Shown here piece by piece: positions 1 to 7,696 of a DNA stretch of 64,000 nt. The position numbers and the translations under genes are program-made. Source of the DNA: Hahella sp. HNIBRBA332 (GTDB lineage Bacteria; Pseudomonadota; Gammaproteobacteria; Pseudomonadales; Oleiphilaceae); NCBI RefSeq assembly GCF_030719035.1, contig NZ_CP132203.1, positions 6,094,501 through 6,158,500 on the forward strand. The letters run 5' to 3'. The notes beneath the pieces were generated by a model. The model did not search any database. It saw only the letters and a program-made list of their open reading frames with translations, and was not told where the DNA came from. Position 1 is the stretch's first letter. Each line of letters opens with the position of its first letter.

Positions 1-709
1 GTTGTGCAGTAAAGTCCGCCGAAGTTACTTTTTGCTCTGGAGTTGTCCATTCTGTTCCTCTTGAGTATAAGGGCCTTGGGTTGTAAGCAAGTGTATAACC
101 TTTACTCTTATCCAGGCTATCGTCACCTCCGTACCCTCCGTCTATTACATTGGGCAACACTTTAGTTGCAGCATATTCCATGTTTTCGGCCATTCCATTA
201 ATTGCTGCATGTTCAGTAGTGATCTCATTTTCTGATACAGGAGAGGCGAACCATCTCTTACCAGGCTTTTTGACTAGATAGAAACCAGGGGCGTGGCCTT
301 CAGCATGATTCACAAACTCGATATCAGTGATATAGATGCCAGGTCCTAATCCGCTAACAGTGTCTTGCCGAATGATGTAGCTGATTCTGAGGTTTTCAAC
401 GATGTCTACATGTTCAAATGCATCACGTTTATTCGAATAGGATTGAAAACCGCCTGCGCAAGATCTCAAGCGCGAAAGCCTGGATAGGATCAGTTGTTCA
501 GTATGACTGCCCTGCATCTTCACCAGCTTGGCAAAGTGCATTCCCAACGAACCGCCGGGAACATAAATTTTGCGGCCTGACTCATTGCCAACGCCATCAA
601 ACATCAAGATATAGCCAGATGCGGCATTACCAAAAGCACGTTTAAAGCCGAAATTAGTGAGGCTGTCCTGACTGATTGAAGGCTGGGGTCTCTTTGCGGG
701 GGCGTTCAA
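1..709 (-). CDS. Unrecognised protein, C-terminus beyond window edge
   Basis: An open frame of 236 codons runs off the left edge, so the C-terminus is missing. The only sensible start is TTG at 709-707: it lies 8 nt after AAGGAG on the minus strand, and an in-frame TAA sits just upstream. The protein starts MNAPAKRPQPSIS and has no signal peptide or membrane segment in the visible part. It is polar and glycine-rich, with stretches such as GYILMFDGVGNESGRK and GIYITDIEFVNHAEGH. I recognise no family. Codon use is more AT-rich than in neighbouring genes, which may point to transfer. Downstream context is outside the window. The reading frame is well supported; the function is unknown. Confidence 0.75.
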   Translation of the reverse strand, partial: MNAPAKRPQPSISQDSLTNFGFKRAFGNAASGYILMFDGVGNESGRKIYVPGGSLGMHFAKLVKMQGSHTEQLILSRLSRLRSCAGGFQSYSNKRDAFEHVDIVENLRISYIIRQDTVSGLGPGIYITDIEFVNHAEGHAPGFYLVKKPGKRWFASPVSENEITTEHAAINGMAENMEYAATKVLPNVIDGGYGGDDSLDKSKGYTLAYNPRPLYSRGTEWTTPEQKVTSADFTAQ

Positions 710-919
710 GGGTAAATCTCCTTATTTGGGGGGCTCTGAAAGGTAAAACTGGCCGTATAGTAGCCAAGTCCAGGCAAACGCTGAATCAGCCTAATGGCAT
801 AAATTTTTCTGGTCAATTTTACTGTCTAAAACGACGCTAAAAGTCCGGCCTGTGAGGAACTTAGGTTGTTGAAAAGTGTATATGTAAGGACTTCGTTTTA
901 AGGGGCGTTATTTTCCCCC

Positions 920-1795
920 TCAACGCCTACTATGCTCCAGCAAAAACTCCACAAAGGCCTGATTGGCTCGGGAGAGGTAGCCGTTGCGGCGCCAGGCGAT
1001 GCTGAGGTCGAGCCAGATGGGGGGATCGAAGGGGATGGTGACGAGGCTTTCGTTTTCTTCCACTACCATTCCCAGCAGGGTGGAGATGCCGAAGCCTTGT
1101 TTGATGATGGATTTGATCAGTGGCAGCAGGTTGGTTTCGAAACCGATGTTGGGGGTGACGCCAGCGGCTTTGGCGAGTCTGTCGACGACTTTGCGGTGAA
1201 AGTAGCCTTCCTTGAACATCACCAGCTCCTCCTGGAAAAACTGCTCCGGCGTGACGCTTTTCTGTTTGGCGAACGGGTGCTCCTGCGACACGGTCACCAG
1301 CATTTGCTCCCGTAGAAAAGGGCGGGCCTCCAACTCCTCCGGTACGAATTCCGCCACGATGACGCCCAGATCCAGTTCCCCTTGCTCCAGCATTTGCTGC
1401 AAACGCCAGGTGCCGCCCTCGATGACCGACAGATTCAGCGTGGGGTAACGATGGCGAAAAGCCATCAGTATGGGCGGGAAGTAAAAAGACCCCAACATGC
1501 TGGGCACTCCCACGCGCACCTCGCCGCGAGTCAGGCCTTTCAGCTCGCTCATCTCCAGCGCGGCGTCGTCCGCGGCTCTCAGTATCTTTTCCGCATGGCG
1601 ATACAGAATCGCACCCTCGTCGGTGAGAGAAATGCGGCGGTCGTTACGATGCAGCAGCGTTAACGTCAGCTCCGTCTCCAGTTTACGCAGCGCCATGCTG
1701 ACTGCTGGTTGCGCGACTCCGAGGGATTCAGCGGCGCGGGTGAAACTACCGAGGCGGGCGACCTCGTAAAAGTAGCGCAGGCTTTTAATGTCCAT
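920..1795 (-). CDS. LysR-family transcriptional regulator
   Basis: Cytoplasmic DNA-binding regulator of normal LysR length (291 aa). The N-terminal winged helix-turn-helix (about residues 1-60) carries the classic LysR pattern FTRAAESLGVAQPAVSMAL, and residues about 90-290 form the type 2 periplasmic-binding-protein fold that binds an effector. The gene is transcribed away from an MFS transporter gene, with about 230 bp between them, an arrangement in which LysR proteins usually control the divergent gene. The pair recalls E. coli ynfL/ynfM. The effector cannot be deduced. A dyad at 1844-1859 in the shared region is a candidate binding site. Family assignment is secure; target and ligand are inference. 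Confidence 0.93.
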   Translation of the reverse strand: MDIKSLRYFYEVARLGSFTRAAESLGVAQPAVSMALRKLETELTLTLLHRNDRRISLTDEGAILYRHAEKILRAADDAALEMSELKGLTRGEVRVGVPSMLGSFYFPPILMAFRHRYPTLNLSVIEGGTWRLQQMLEQGELDLGVIVAEFVPEELEARPFLREQMLVTVSQEHPFAKQKSVTPEQFFQEELVMFKEGYFHRKVVDRLAKAAGVTPNIGFETNLLPLIKSIIKQGFGISTLLGMVVEENESLVTIPFDPPIWLDLSIAWRRNGYLSRANQAFVEFLLEHSRR

Positions 1796-1843
1796 AAGTA
1801 ATCGTTATTAACTGTATAAGCAGCATATATTTTATTGATGATA

Positions 1844-1859
1844 ACTGTAGCTCTATAGT
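1844..1859. promoter_or_regulatory. Candidate LysR operator dyad
   Basis: ACTGTAG and CTATAGT, separated by CT, form a near-perfect dyad (6 of 7 positions). It lies 49 bp upstream of the LysR gene, inside the divergent LysR/MFS intergenic region, and has the interrupted-dyad form of LysR boxes. Binding is inferred from position and symmetry only. Confidence 0.35.
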
Positions 1860-1888
1860 GATCCTGCATCCAGCTTCATATTAATAGT

Positions 1889-1990
1889 CAGGCGCATGGA
1901 TGCGCCTGCGCGGCGGCGAGCCGCGGGAGACAGGGCCTGACATGTGCAGGCCCTGTCGTTGCAGACAAATAGAAGGAAGCTATTTGTCTG
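1889..1990 (+). repeat. Three consecutive perfect inverted repeats in MFS leader
   Basis: Three separate inverted repeats follow each other within about 100 bp, just ahead of the MFS start. The first is CAGGCGCAT/ATGCGCCTG (1889-1897/1900-1908, 2-nt centre). The second is GACAGGGCCTG/CAGGCCCTGTC (1929-1939/1947-1957, 7-nt loop). The third is CAGACAAATAG/CTATTTGTCTG (1962-1972/1980-1990, 7-nt loop AAGGAAG). All arms match perfectly. None is followed by a clear T-run, so they are not standard terminators. They could fold in the mRNA leader or, for the first, serve as a protein-binding palindrome. Confidence 0.7.
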
Positions 1991-2026
1991 TCTGATTAAT
2001 GATAACGGCGGTTGAGGAGCAGTAGC

Positions 2027-3232
2027 ATGATCGAATCGGGCGGCAGACAATTCTGGTTGGCGACGTTGGCGCTGTGTATCGGTTCCTTCATGACGTTCGC
2101 CAACGTCTACATCACCCAGCCGCTGCTGCCGATGATCGCCGACGCTTTTGACCTGACCGTGCTGCAAGCCAACGGCAGCTTCACCATCACCACTCTGATG
2201 CTGGGACTGTCGCTGCTCATATACGGGCCGCTGTCCGACGCCGTTGGCCGCAAGCCCATCATGCTCATTTCACTGGTCGGCGCTACGGCGTGTACCTTGC
2301 TGCTGACGCAGGTTGAGTCCTATTCCTCTCTGGTCGCGCTACGCGCCGCGCAGGGCTTTTTCCTTGGCGGTCTGCCAGCGGTGGCTATCGCCTACATGGG
2401 CGATGAGTTCTCGCCCAAGGCGTTGCTGTTCGCCGTGGGACTGTATATTGGCGGCAACAGTCTGGGCGGTATCGGCGGACGCCTGATTGGCGGTTTTGTC
2501 GGCGAGGCATTTTCCTGGCGATCCGCCTTTGTGGCGATGACCATCGTCAGCGTTCTGTGTCTGATCGTGTTCGCATTGATGCTGCCCAATTCCCGCGGTT
2601 TCACCCGTAAACCGCTGCGGCCGCGGCAAATGCTGGCGGATCTCGGCGGGCACCTGCGTAATCCGATTCTGCTCACTTGCTACCTGATCGGCGGCCTGAA
2701 TTTCTTCATCTTCATCAACCAGTACAGCTACATCATCTTCGTGCTGGAAGACGCCCCGTTTAACCTGTCCGCCCAGTATCTTGGGCTGCTATTTCTCACT
2801 TATCTGGCCGGCACGGTGGGATCGTCCCTGTCCGGCAAGATTGCCTTAAAAGTCCCGCAGCCCCTGTGCATCGCCCTGGGCGTGGCCATCCTGATGAGCG
2901 GAACCCTGTTGACCCTGGCGCAAACGCTGCCAACGATTATTGCGGGACTGTTGATCAACAGCTTCGGCTTCTTCCTGGCGCATTCCTCCGCCAGCAGTCT
3001 GGTCAATCGCAGCGCCCGTGGGGCCAAAGCCAGCGCCTCTTCCCTGTATTTGGTGTTTTATTATCTCGGCGCCAGCAGCGGCGGTTTCTATCTGCATCCC
3101 TTCTGGAGCGCCATGGGCTGGGACGGGGTCGTGCTGGGATCCATGCTGGTGCTGACCGGCGTATTGGGCGCCGCCATCTGGTTATATCGCCGGGAATGCG
3201 AACCAGTTGGAGAACCTGACGTCTGCGTGTGA
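2027..3232 (+). CDS. MFS transporter, YnfM-like
   Basis: Inner-membrane major facilitator superfamily protein of 401 aa with about 12 hydrophobic segments, expected to export a small molecule in exchange for protons. The loop 2-3 signature appears as GPLSDAVGRKP near residue 70. The N-terminal part (TQPLLPMIADAFDLT, then NGSFTITTLMLGLSL) resembles the YnfM/arabinose-efflux branch. A TTG at 2012 would add five residues, but GAGGAG at 2014-2019 lies 7 nt before ATG 2027, which fixes the start. The gene is divergent from the LysR gene, its probable regulator, and is preceded by three strong hairpins. The substrate is unknown. Confidence 0.9.
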   Translation: MIESGGRQFWLATLALCIGSFMTFANVYITQPLLPMIADAFDLTVLQANGSFTITTLMLGLSLLIYGPLSDAVGRKPIMLISLVGATACTLLLTQVESYSSLVALRAAQGFFLGGLPAVAIAYMGDEFSPKALLFAVGLYIGGNSLGGIGGRLIGGFVGEAFSWRSAFVAMTIVSVLCLIVFALMLPNSRGFTRKPLRPRQMLADLGGHLRNPILLTCYLIGGLNFFIFINQYSYIIFVLEDAPFNLSAQYLGLLFLTYLAGTVGSSLSGKIALKVPQPLCIALGVAILMSGTLLTLAQTLPTIIAGLLINSFGFFLAHSSASSLVNRSARGAKASASSLYLVFYYLGASSGGFYLHPFWSAMGWDGVVLGSMLVLTGVLGAAIWLYRRECEPVGEPDVCV

Positions 3233-3297
3233 TGCCTTCCTCTTTTGTCTATGCTTAACTATGGGGATTTGTAGTCTAGCCGGACGGGGAAAAATTT

Positions 3298-4173
3298 GTG
3301 CATACATTACGTTGGGCGGTGGCGTCCGCGTTATTGTTGATGACGCTCGCGGTCGCTGCGGAAACCATAGTGGTGCGATATCCGCGGCCAGAGGCGGATG
3401 TGGACAAGCGGACCGAATATCCGCTGAAGCTGCTTGAACTCGCGTTTCAGAAAATGAAAGTGGACTACAGTCTGGTTCCCACTGAACAACTGATGAACCA
3501 GGGGCGCGCGCTGCAACTGTTGCGCTCCGGCTCTAATCTGGACGTGGTCTGGAGTATGACCTCGGACGAGCGCGAAAAGGAATTGCTGCCGGTGCGCATC
3601 CCCATCTACAAAGGCCTGATTGGCTGGCGCATCTTTCTGATCAATGAAAGCGATGTGGAACGCCTCAGCCGTCCCATGACGGCGCATGACATGAAACAGT
3701 TCCTGATGGTGCAGGGCCACGACTGGCCGGATGCGAAAATCCTGCAGATGAATGGCTATAAAGTGCTGGGCACGCCCAATTACGAAACCATCTTCGATAT
3801 GCTGGCGCGCCGCCGCGTGGACCTGTTTCCCCGCTCCATCGTGGAGATCTGGGCGGAGCTGGAGAATCATCGGGAAATGGGACTCGCGATTGAGCAGACC
3901 AAGTTACTGCGCTATCCCACCGCCTTTTACTATTTCGTCGCCCCGGATAACAAGGAACTGGAGGCGTTGATCGAAGAGGGCCTGCTGCGCGCCTTGGCGG
4001 ACGGCTCTTTCGACGATATGTTTTTCTACTATCACGGCGAGCTGCTGAATAAAGCCAAGCTGGCGCACCGTGAAGTGTACATGCTGACCAACCCCATCCT
4101 GCCTGAAAAAACCCCTCTGCATCGCGAAGGTCTTTGGTATCAAGGTTACGAGGACTCGCCGCGAGTGCGTTGA
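3298..4173 (+). CDS. Periplasmic solute-binding-like protein (SBP family 3 type)
   Basis: A 291-aa secreted protein starting at GTG. The signal peptide MHTLRWAVASALLLMTLAVA is followed by a likely cleavage before ETIVVRYPRP. The mature part looks like a bacterial extracellular solute-binding protein of the amino-acid (SBP_bac_3) type: an N-terminal strand leading to YPLKLLELAFQKM, then a two-lobe sequence with LDVVWSMTSDERE and a C-terminal lobe ending EEGLLRALADGSFDDMFF. Such orphan proteins without permease genes often serve as sensors or accessory proteins. It sits between the MFS gene and the retron RNA, on the same strand, with 61 bp to the retron a1 arm. Nothing links it functionally to the retron. 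Ligand unknown. Confidence 0.75.
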   Translation: MHTLRWAVASALLLMTLAVAAETIVVRYPRPEADVDKRTEYPLKLLELAFQKMKVDYSLVPTEQLMNQGRALQLLRSGSNLDVVWSMTSDEREKELLPVRIPIYKGLIGWRIFLINESDVERLSRPMTAHDMKQFLMVQGHDWPDAKILQMNGYKVLGTPNYETIFDMLARRRVDLFPRSIVEIWAELENHREMGLAIEQTKLLRYPTAFYYFVAPDNKELEALIEEGLLRALADGSFDDMFFYYHGELLNKAKLAHREVYMLTNPILPEKTPLHREGLWYQGYEDSPRVR

Positions 4174-4234
4174 TCCCTTGGCGTCGGGCTTGCGGCGTTG
4201 ACAAGGACGATTGTTGTCCTCTACCTTGCACTGC

Positions 4235-4400
4235 GACGACGCTTCAAGCGAACGTGATCCAGAACCGGCGCGACCGGGCCGGATCCGTTGCTCCGGGGCT
4301 ACCCCGGGGTTACATGTTGACTGAACATATCGACGTCCATACCGCCCTACGCCAAGGCGTAGAACGGTATCGACCACGGGAGGAGGGTTGGAGCGTCGTC
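4235..4400 (+). ncRNA. Retron msr-msd-like structured RNA
   Basis: Placed directly before the reverse transcriptase gene. The ends pair: GACGACGCTTCAA (4235-4247, a1) with TTGGAGCGTCGTC (4388-4400, a2), 13 bp with one G-U. AGC overlaps the end of a1 (4247-4249), placing the candidate branching guanosine at 4248, the position expected of retrons. Inside are a GC stem CCGGC/GCCGG (4265-4269/about 4279-4283), CTCCGGGG/CCCCGGGG with loop CTA (4291-4309), and ATGTT/AACAT (4314-4328). Last comes a long msd-like stem at 4335-4374, GTC-ATACCG-CTACGCC paired to GGCGTAG-CGGTAT-GAC. The order a1, AGC, short msr hairpins, msd stem, a2, RT is the textbook retron layout. Reverse transcription of it is inferred, not shown. 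Confidence 0.78.
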
Positions 4401-4445
4401 CCCTTTCCTTTTTAGCGCCCAATACTCTCCAGGGACTTTTTGGCG

Positions 4446-5780
4446 ATGAGATATGACCGCTGGTTGGCCGCCCGTCTCGCCGACGCCTACCAATCCGGCC
4501 CGCCGATAAGGCGGGAGATGAATCAGCGCGCCGAGCTGGCTTTAGCGCAACATCCTGTCTGGCTCACGCCATTGACGCGCCGGATGCGGGCGCGGTTCCA
4601 TCAGGCCTGGGAAATCACCTCCGCCCATACTCTGACTGAAGCCATTCTGGCTGACCGGGGCTTTCAACAAGGTCTTGCCTTATCTTCCGACCCAGTTCAG
4701 GTGCGACATATATTTTTGCCGCCGCCCCAAGAGTTGCCGCCAGACTCTCCGGCGGCGCAATGGGGCTTACCGACGTTGCGTTGTGTTGGCGATATGGTGG
4801 GCTGGCTGCGATTGACTCTGGAGGACCTTAACTGGCTGACGCAGGCTCGTGGGGAGCCGGGCAAGGCTCCATCCAGATTGGGACATTACTCTTATCGCTG
4901 GCTGGATAAACCCCGTGGCGGCGCCAGATTGCTGGAGTCCCCCAAATCCTGGCTGAAGACAGTGCAGCGACGTATCCATCAGGAGATTCTTGCTCCGCTT
5001 CCTCTGCATGACGCCGTTCATGGGTTTCGCGCGCAACGCTCCAGCCTGACTCACGCCCGCGTCCATGTCGGACAGCCGTTGCTGCTCAAGTTTGACCTCA
5101 AGGACTTCTTTCCATCGGTGAGTTATACGCAGATTTATCACGCGTTCCGGCGGCTTGGATACGGTCATCAGGTCGCACGCCTGCTCAGTAAGCTATGCTC
5201 CCATGTCTCGCCTAACGAGATACTCCGCCATCCGGCGGCGCGTCAACTGGAACGCGGCGATGAGTTGTTGCGTCGCGCACATCTACCCCAAGGCGCGCCG
5301 ACGTCCCCGGCCTTGGCCAATCTCGCCGCCGCCCATCTGGATCGACGTCTGAGCGCGTTGGCTGACAGTATGGGGCGGCGTTACAGTCGATATGCCGACG
5401 ACTTTGTTTTATCAGGGCCGTCGATGAGTCCCGGCGCGATCGAGCGCTTACAAGCCTTGGTCGGCGCTATCGCGTTAGAAGAAGGCTTCGTTCTGAATAC
5501 GCGCAAAAGCGCTGTGATCGGGCAGGGCGCGCGTCAACAGGTGGGAGGCGTGGTGGTGAACGCCAAGACCAATATTCCGCGCAAGGACTACGATGAACTG
5601 AAAGCGGTGCTGCACAACTGCTTACGCTTCGGTCCCGTTGGACAGAATCGCCAGGGCCATGAGGACTGGGCGGCGCATTTAAGAGGGCGAATCGCGTATA
5701 TGGCGGGGATCAATCCGGGAAAAGGACGCAAGCTGTTGGCGCTGTATCAGCGTATCGACTGGCCGCAGGAATCAGCCTGA
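4446..5780 (+). CDS. Retron-type reverse transcriptase with long N-terminal region
   Basis: RNA-directed DNA polymerase of 444 aa. Palm motifs in order: LLKFDLKDFFPSVSY (motif A, two Mg-binding Asp region), HLPQGAPTSPALANL (motif B), YSRYADDFVLSG (catalytic YADD), and LNTRKSAVIGQ (motif D). The retron-specific regions are recognisable but altered: HARVH where retrons have NAxxH, and VGGVVVN where they have VTGxxVN. No maturase or endonuclease domain follows, which excludes a group II intron enzyme. About 150 residues precede the RT core, more than in short enterobacterial retron RTs and reminiscent of myxobacterial ones. ATG 4446 is 10 nt after AGGGA; an upstream TTG at 4440 would add two residues. 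The structured RNA ends 45 nt upstream. No separate effector gene lies beside it, so the N-terminal region may carry that role (inference). Confidence 0.92.
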   Translation: MRYDRWLAARLADAYQSGPPIRREMNQRAELALAQHPVWLTPLTRRMRARFHQAWEITSAHTLTEAILADRGFQQGLALSSDPVQVRHIFLPPPQELPPDSPAAQWGLPTLRCVGDMVGWLRLTLEDLNWLTQARGEPGKAPSRLGHYSYRWLDKPRGGARLLESPKSWLKTVQRRIHQEILAPLPLHDAVHGFRAQRSSLTHARVHVGQPLLLKFDLKDFFPSVSYTQIYHAFRRLGYGHQVARLLSKLCSHVSPNEILRHPAARQLERGDELLRRAHLPQGAPTSPALANLAAAHLDRRLSALADSMGRRYSRYADDFVLSGPSMSPGAIERLQALVGAIALEEGFVLNTRKSAVIGQGARQQVGGVVVNAKTNIPRKDYDELKAVLHNCLRFGPVGQNRQGHEDWAAHLRGRIAYMAGINPGKGRKLLALYQRIDWPQESA

Positions 5781-5802
5781 TCGCTGACATTGGAGCTGTC
5801 GC

Positions 5803-6168
5803 TTACACGCGTCCGCTTTTCTGCAAACGTTGCATGACGCTGCGGCGATACCAGCGGGACAGCAGGCTTTTCAAGCCAGGCAGGCTCAATAGCCAGGCCA
5901 GGGGACGCAGCAGCAGAGTGCGGCGCATGAGCAGGATATAGGCGTCCAGTTCCCGATGAATATCGCCGTATTCATCGCGTACGTGTAATTCCGTTAAGGC
6001 GGCGTGAGGATCGATGCCTTCTCGGCGCAGGTCGTCATCGCGGCCAGTGATATCCAGCCAGCACACTTCGGCGGCGCGGTCGCCCGCCAGCTTTTCGTAA
6101 TTGCGACGGTCGCGCACGCAGCGGGGACAGGCTCCGTCGTAGTAAACCGTCAGTTTAGGTTGGGTCAT
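5803..6168 (-). CDS. DCC family (DUF393) thiol-disulfide-like protein
   Basis: A 121-aa protein of the DCC family, named for a conserved motif near the N-terminus: here VYYDGACPRCVRDRR, a thioredoxin-like CxxC. Family members are predicted thiol oxidoreductases of unknown substrate. The C-terminal half (LLRPLAWLLSLPGLKSLLSRWY) is amphipathic and may contact the membrane. ATG 6168 follows GGGAGGGGAG closely; a TTG at 6192 overlapping the upstream stop is possible but less convincing. The gene follows the TerB-like gene on the same strand by about 20 bp, so they are probably cotranscribed. It converges on the retron RT gene with a 22-bp gap. Confidence 0.85.
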   Translation of the reverse strand: MTQPKLTVYYDGACPRCVRDRRNYEKLAGDRAAEVCWLDITGRDDDLRREGIDPHAALTELHVRDEYGDIHRELDAYILLMRRTLLLRPLAWLLSLPGLKSLLSRWYRRSVMQRLQKSGRV

Positions 6169-6188
6169 CGTCTCCCCTCCCAGGGGGC

Positions 6189-6638
6189 TCAAGCTTGCTC
6201 TTGCGCCTCCAGTTTAGCGCGAATGAACTCAGCATGGGGCACATAGATCAACTCCGCCGCCCGTCGCACAAAATGCTCCTCGTATTTGTCCAGCTGGCCA
6301 TCGGCGTAAGCCACGCGCCACAGGTTCAGAATGATGCTGTATTTATCCTGGGGCGAGCAGATTTCGTTGATGTGCGAGGTGAATTCATACAGGGAGGTGG
6401 CGCTTTCGGCTTCTTTGGCGGCGGCTTCCATCAGCTCGGTCAACTCGGCACCGTCCACATGGAAGGCCTGGCGCACATACTTTTCCACCACCTGCAGCTC
6501 TGCGTTATCCACGTGTTGGTCGACTCTCGCCAGTTGTATTAACAGGGCCGCGGTGACCCGCTCCAATGCGGGTTGCTTGATCGGCATGCGCGCGTCAGTG
6601 GCCAGCTCCTGAAAGATCGCCTGTAACTTTTTCAGCAT
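6189..6638 (-). CDS. TerB-like tellurite-resistance domain protein
   Basis: A 149-aa all-helical cytoplasmic protein of the TerB superfamily. It shows the two characteristic acidic helical repeats: LLIQLARVDQHVDNAE near residue 35 and LWRVAYADGQLDKYEE near residue 105, each with the metal-binding-type acidic pattern VDxxxDxxE/ADGxLDxxE. TerB-like domains occur in tellurite resistance but also in many general stress or membrane-signalling proteins, so resistance itself is not implied. ATG 6638 lies 6 nt after GGGAG and is preferred over ATG 6650, which lacks a ribosome site. It heads a likely two-gene unit with the DCC protein. Confidence 0.85.
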   Translation of the reverse strand: MLKKLQAIFQELATDARMPIKQPALERVTAALLIQLARVDQHVDNAELQVVEKYVRQAFHVDGAELTELMEAAAKEAESATSLYEFTSHINEICSPQDKYSIILNLWRVAYADGQLDKYEEHFVRRAAELIYVPHAEFIRAKLEAQEQA

Positions 6639-6754
6639 GAATACTCCCATGATATGATGTGGCGTTTATCGCCGTCGGGCGCTTTTTGACTTGCCCCTGA
6701 CGGAATTCATACCATCATTAACTGATGGATACTCCGCTAACAACAGGCAAGGCT

Positions 6755-7690
6755 ATGAGTTCAGGGATACTACGCGGAGCTGTCATCGTCGCGGCCATAT
6801 CTATGATGTATGGTTGCGGAGGCGATGAATCAACCGCGCAGCCGCCGAAGATTCCGGAAAAAGGAATCGCGGCGCTGGTGCAGGCGAACTTACCCGCTTC
6901 CGGCGCCCAGGCGCAGGTGGGCGCGGTGATTTTCAAGGATAGCGTAAGGCAGCCCTTGGTGGGCGGCGATGTCATTGTCGCCGAGAGCGCCATCGACAAG
7001 GTGCGCCTGAATGCGCTGGAAAACCTCAGCGGCGACTACCAGGGACTCCTGGACGTGGCGTCCGAATTCGACACCGTTTATTTCAGCGTGGAATATGATG
7101 TAGCCGCGGCGCAGGACAAGAGCTGGTTCACTTCCGGTCTGCCTGATGTCAGCGCTCGCCCCGGCGAACTGGTGGGGTTGACCACCTCTATCGAATTCCC
7201 TCCCGCGATTCATTTGGCTTCACCCGCCGCGCAGATGGAATACGCCTCGCGCAGCGACCGTATTGCATTGCAATGGGCGCCTCTGGGCGAAAACGATCAG
7301 ATCCGCTACACCGTGCGTGGCCGCTGCGACTATAGCAACGGCCGTCGGCAGTATTACACCCGCTCAGAAGTATTGGGACGGGAAGACGGTGCAGGCGCGG
7401 CGGAAGGTTACGCGGAGATCAAAGTAGGGGACATCATCGCCTCACAGGACGGCGCCGAAAGCGGCTTCCTTGCCGATATGAGCGCGCGTCTGGTCGGCGC
7501 GGTGGTGGATGCGCTGACGTTTGGCTCCCCCGAGGTGGACATGCGCAACGGCGAGTTGCAGTCCTGCGAGTTTGATTTGTCGCTGTTGCGCGAACGTATT
7601 TCCACGCCCGCGCAGCCTTTTGATGGCGGGCGCATCATCGCCAGCCGCAGTGACACCGTGCGGCTGTATTATCACCCCATCGGCGAGTGA
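6755..7690 (+). CDS. Predicted lipoprotein of unknown function
   Basis: A 311-aa exported protein. The N-terminus MSSGILRGAVIVAAISMMYG followed by CGG is a lipoprotein signal peptide with lipidation at Cys21. The mature chain has a β-rich appearance with an N-terminal part reading PASGAQAQVGAVIFKDSVRQ and a middle segment resembling an immunoglobulin-like or adhesin-like fold (VYFSVEYDVAAA, RIALQWAPLGENDQIRYTV). I recognise no family. ATG 6755 gives the cleanest signal peptide; ATG 6725 would add ten polar residues and has no ribosome site. It is monocistronic and ends 6 bp from the convergent DUF411 gene. Confidence 0.75.
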   Translation: MSSGILRGAVIVAAISMMYGCGGDESTAQPPKIPEKGIAALVQANLPASGAQAQVGAVIFKDSVRQPLVGGDVIVAESAIDKVRLNALENLSGDYQGLLDVASEFDTVYFSVEYDVAAAQDKSWFTSGLPDVSARPGELVGLTTSIEFPPAIHLASPAAQMEYASRSDRIALQWAPLGENDQIRYTVRGRCDYSNGRRQYYTRSEVLGREDGAGAAEGYAEIKVGDIIASQDGAESGFLADMSARLVGAVVDALTFGSPEVDMRNGELQSCEFDLSLLRERISTPAQPFDGGRIIASRSDTVRLYYHPIGE

Positions 7691-7696
7691 CGCGGC

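Noticed and set aside
418..645. 75-codon plus-strand frame at the left edge
   Set aside because: It is the antisense shadow of the minus-strand gene at 1-709, which has a ribosome site and better residue pattern.
2012..2026. TTG 2012 as start of the MFS gene
   Set aside because: It overlaps the GAGGAG ribosome site that serves ATG 2027.
4446..5780. Group II intron or diversity-generating retroelement reverse transcriptase
   Set aside because: No maturase or HNH domain, no intron RNA domains V/VI downstream, and no variable/template repeat pair; the upstream structured RNA fits a retron.
6189..6638. Tellurite resistance operon
   Set aside because: Only a TerB-like domain is present; no other ter genes are near, and this domain is common in unrelated proteins.
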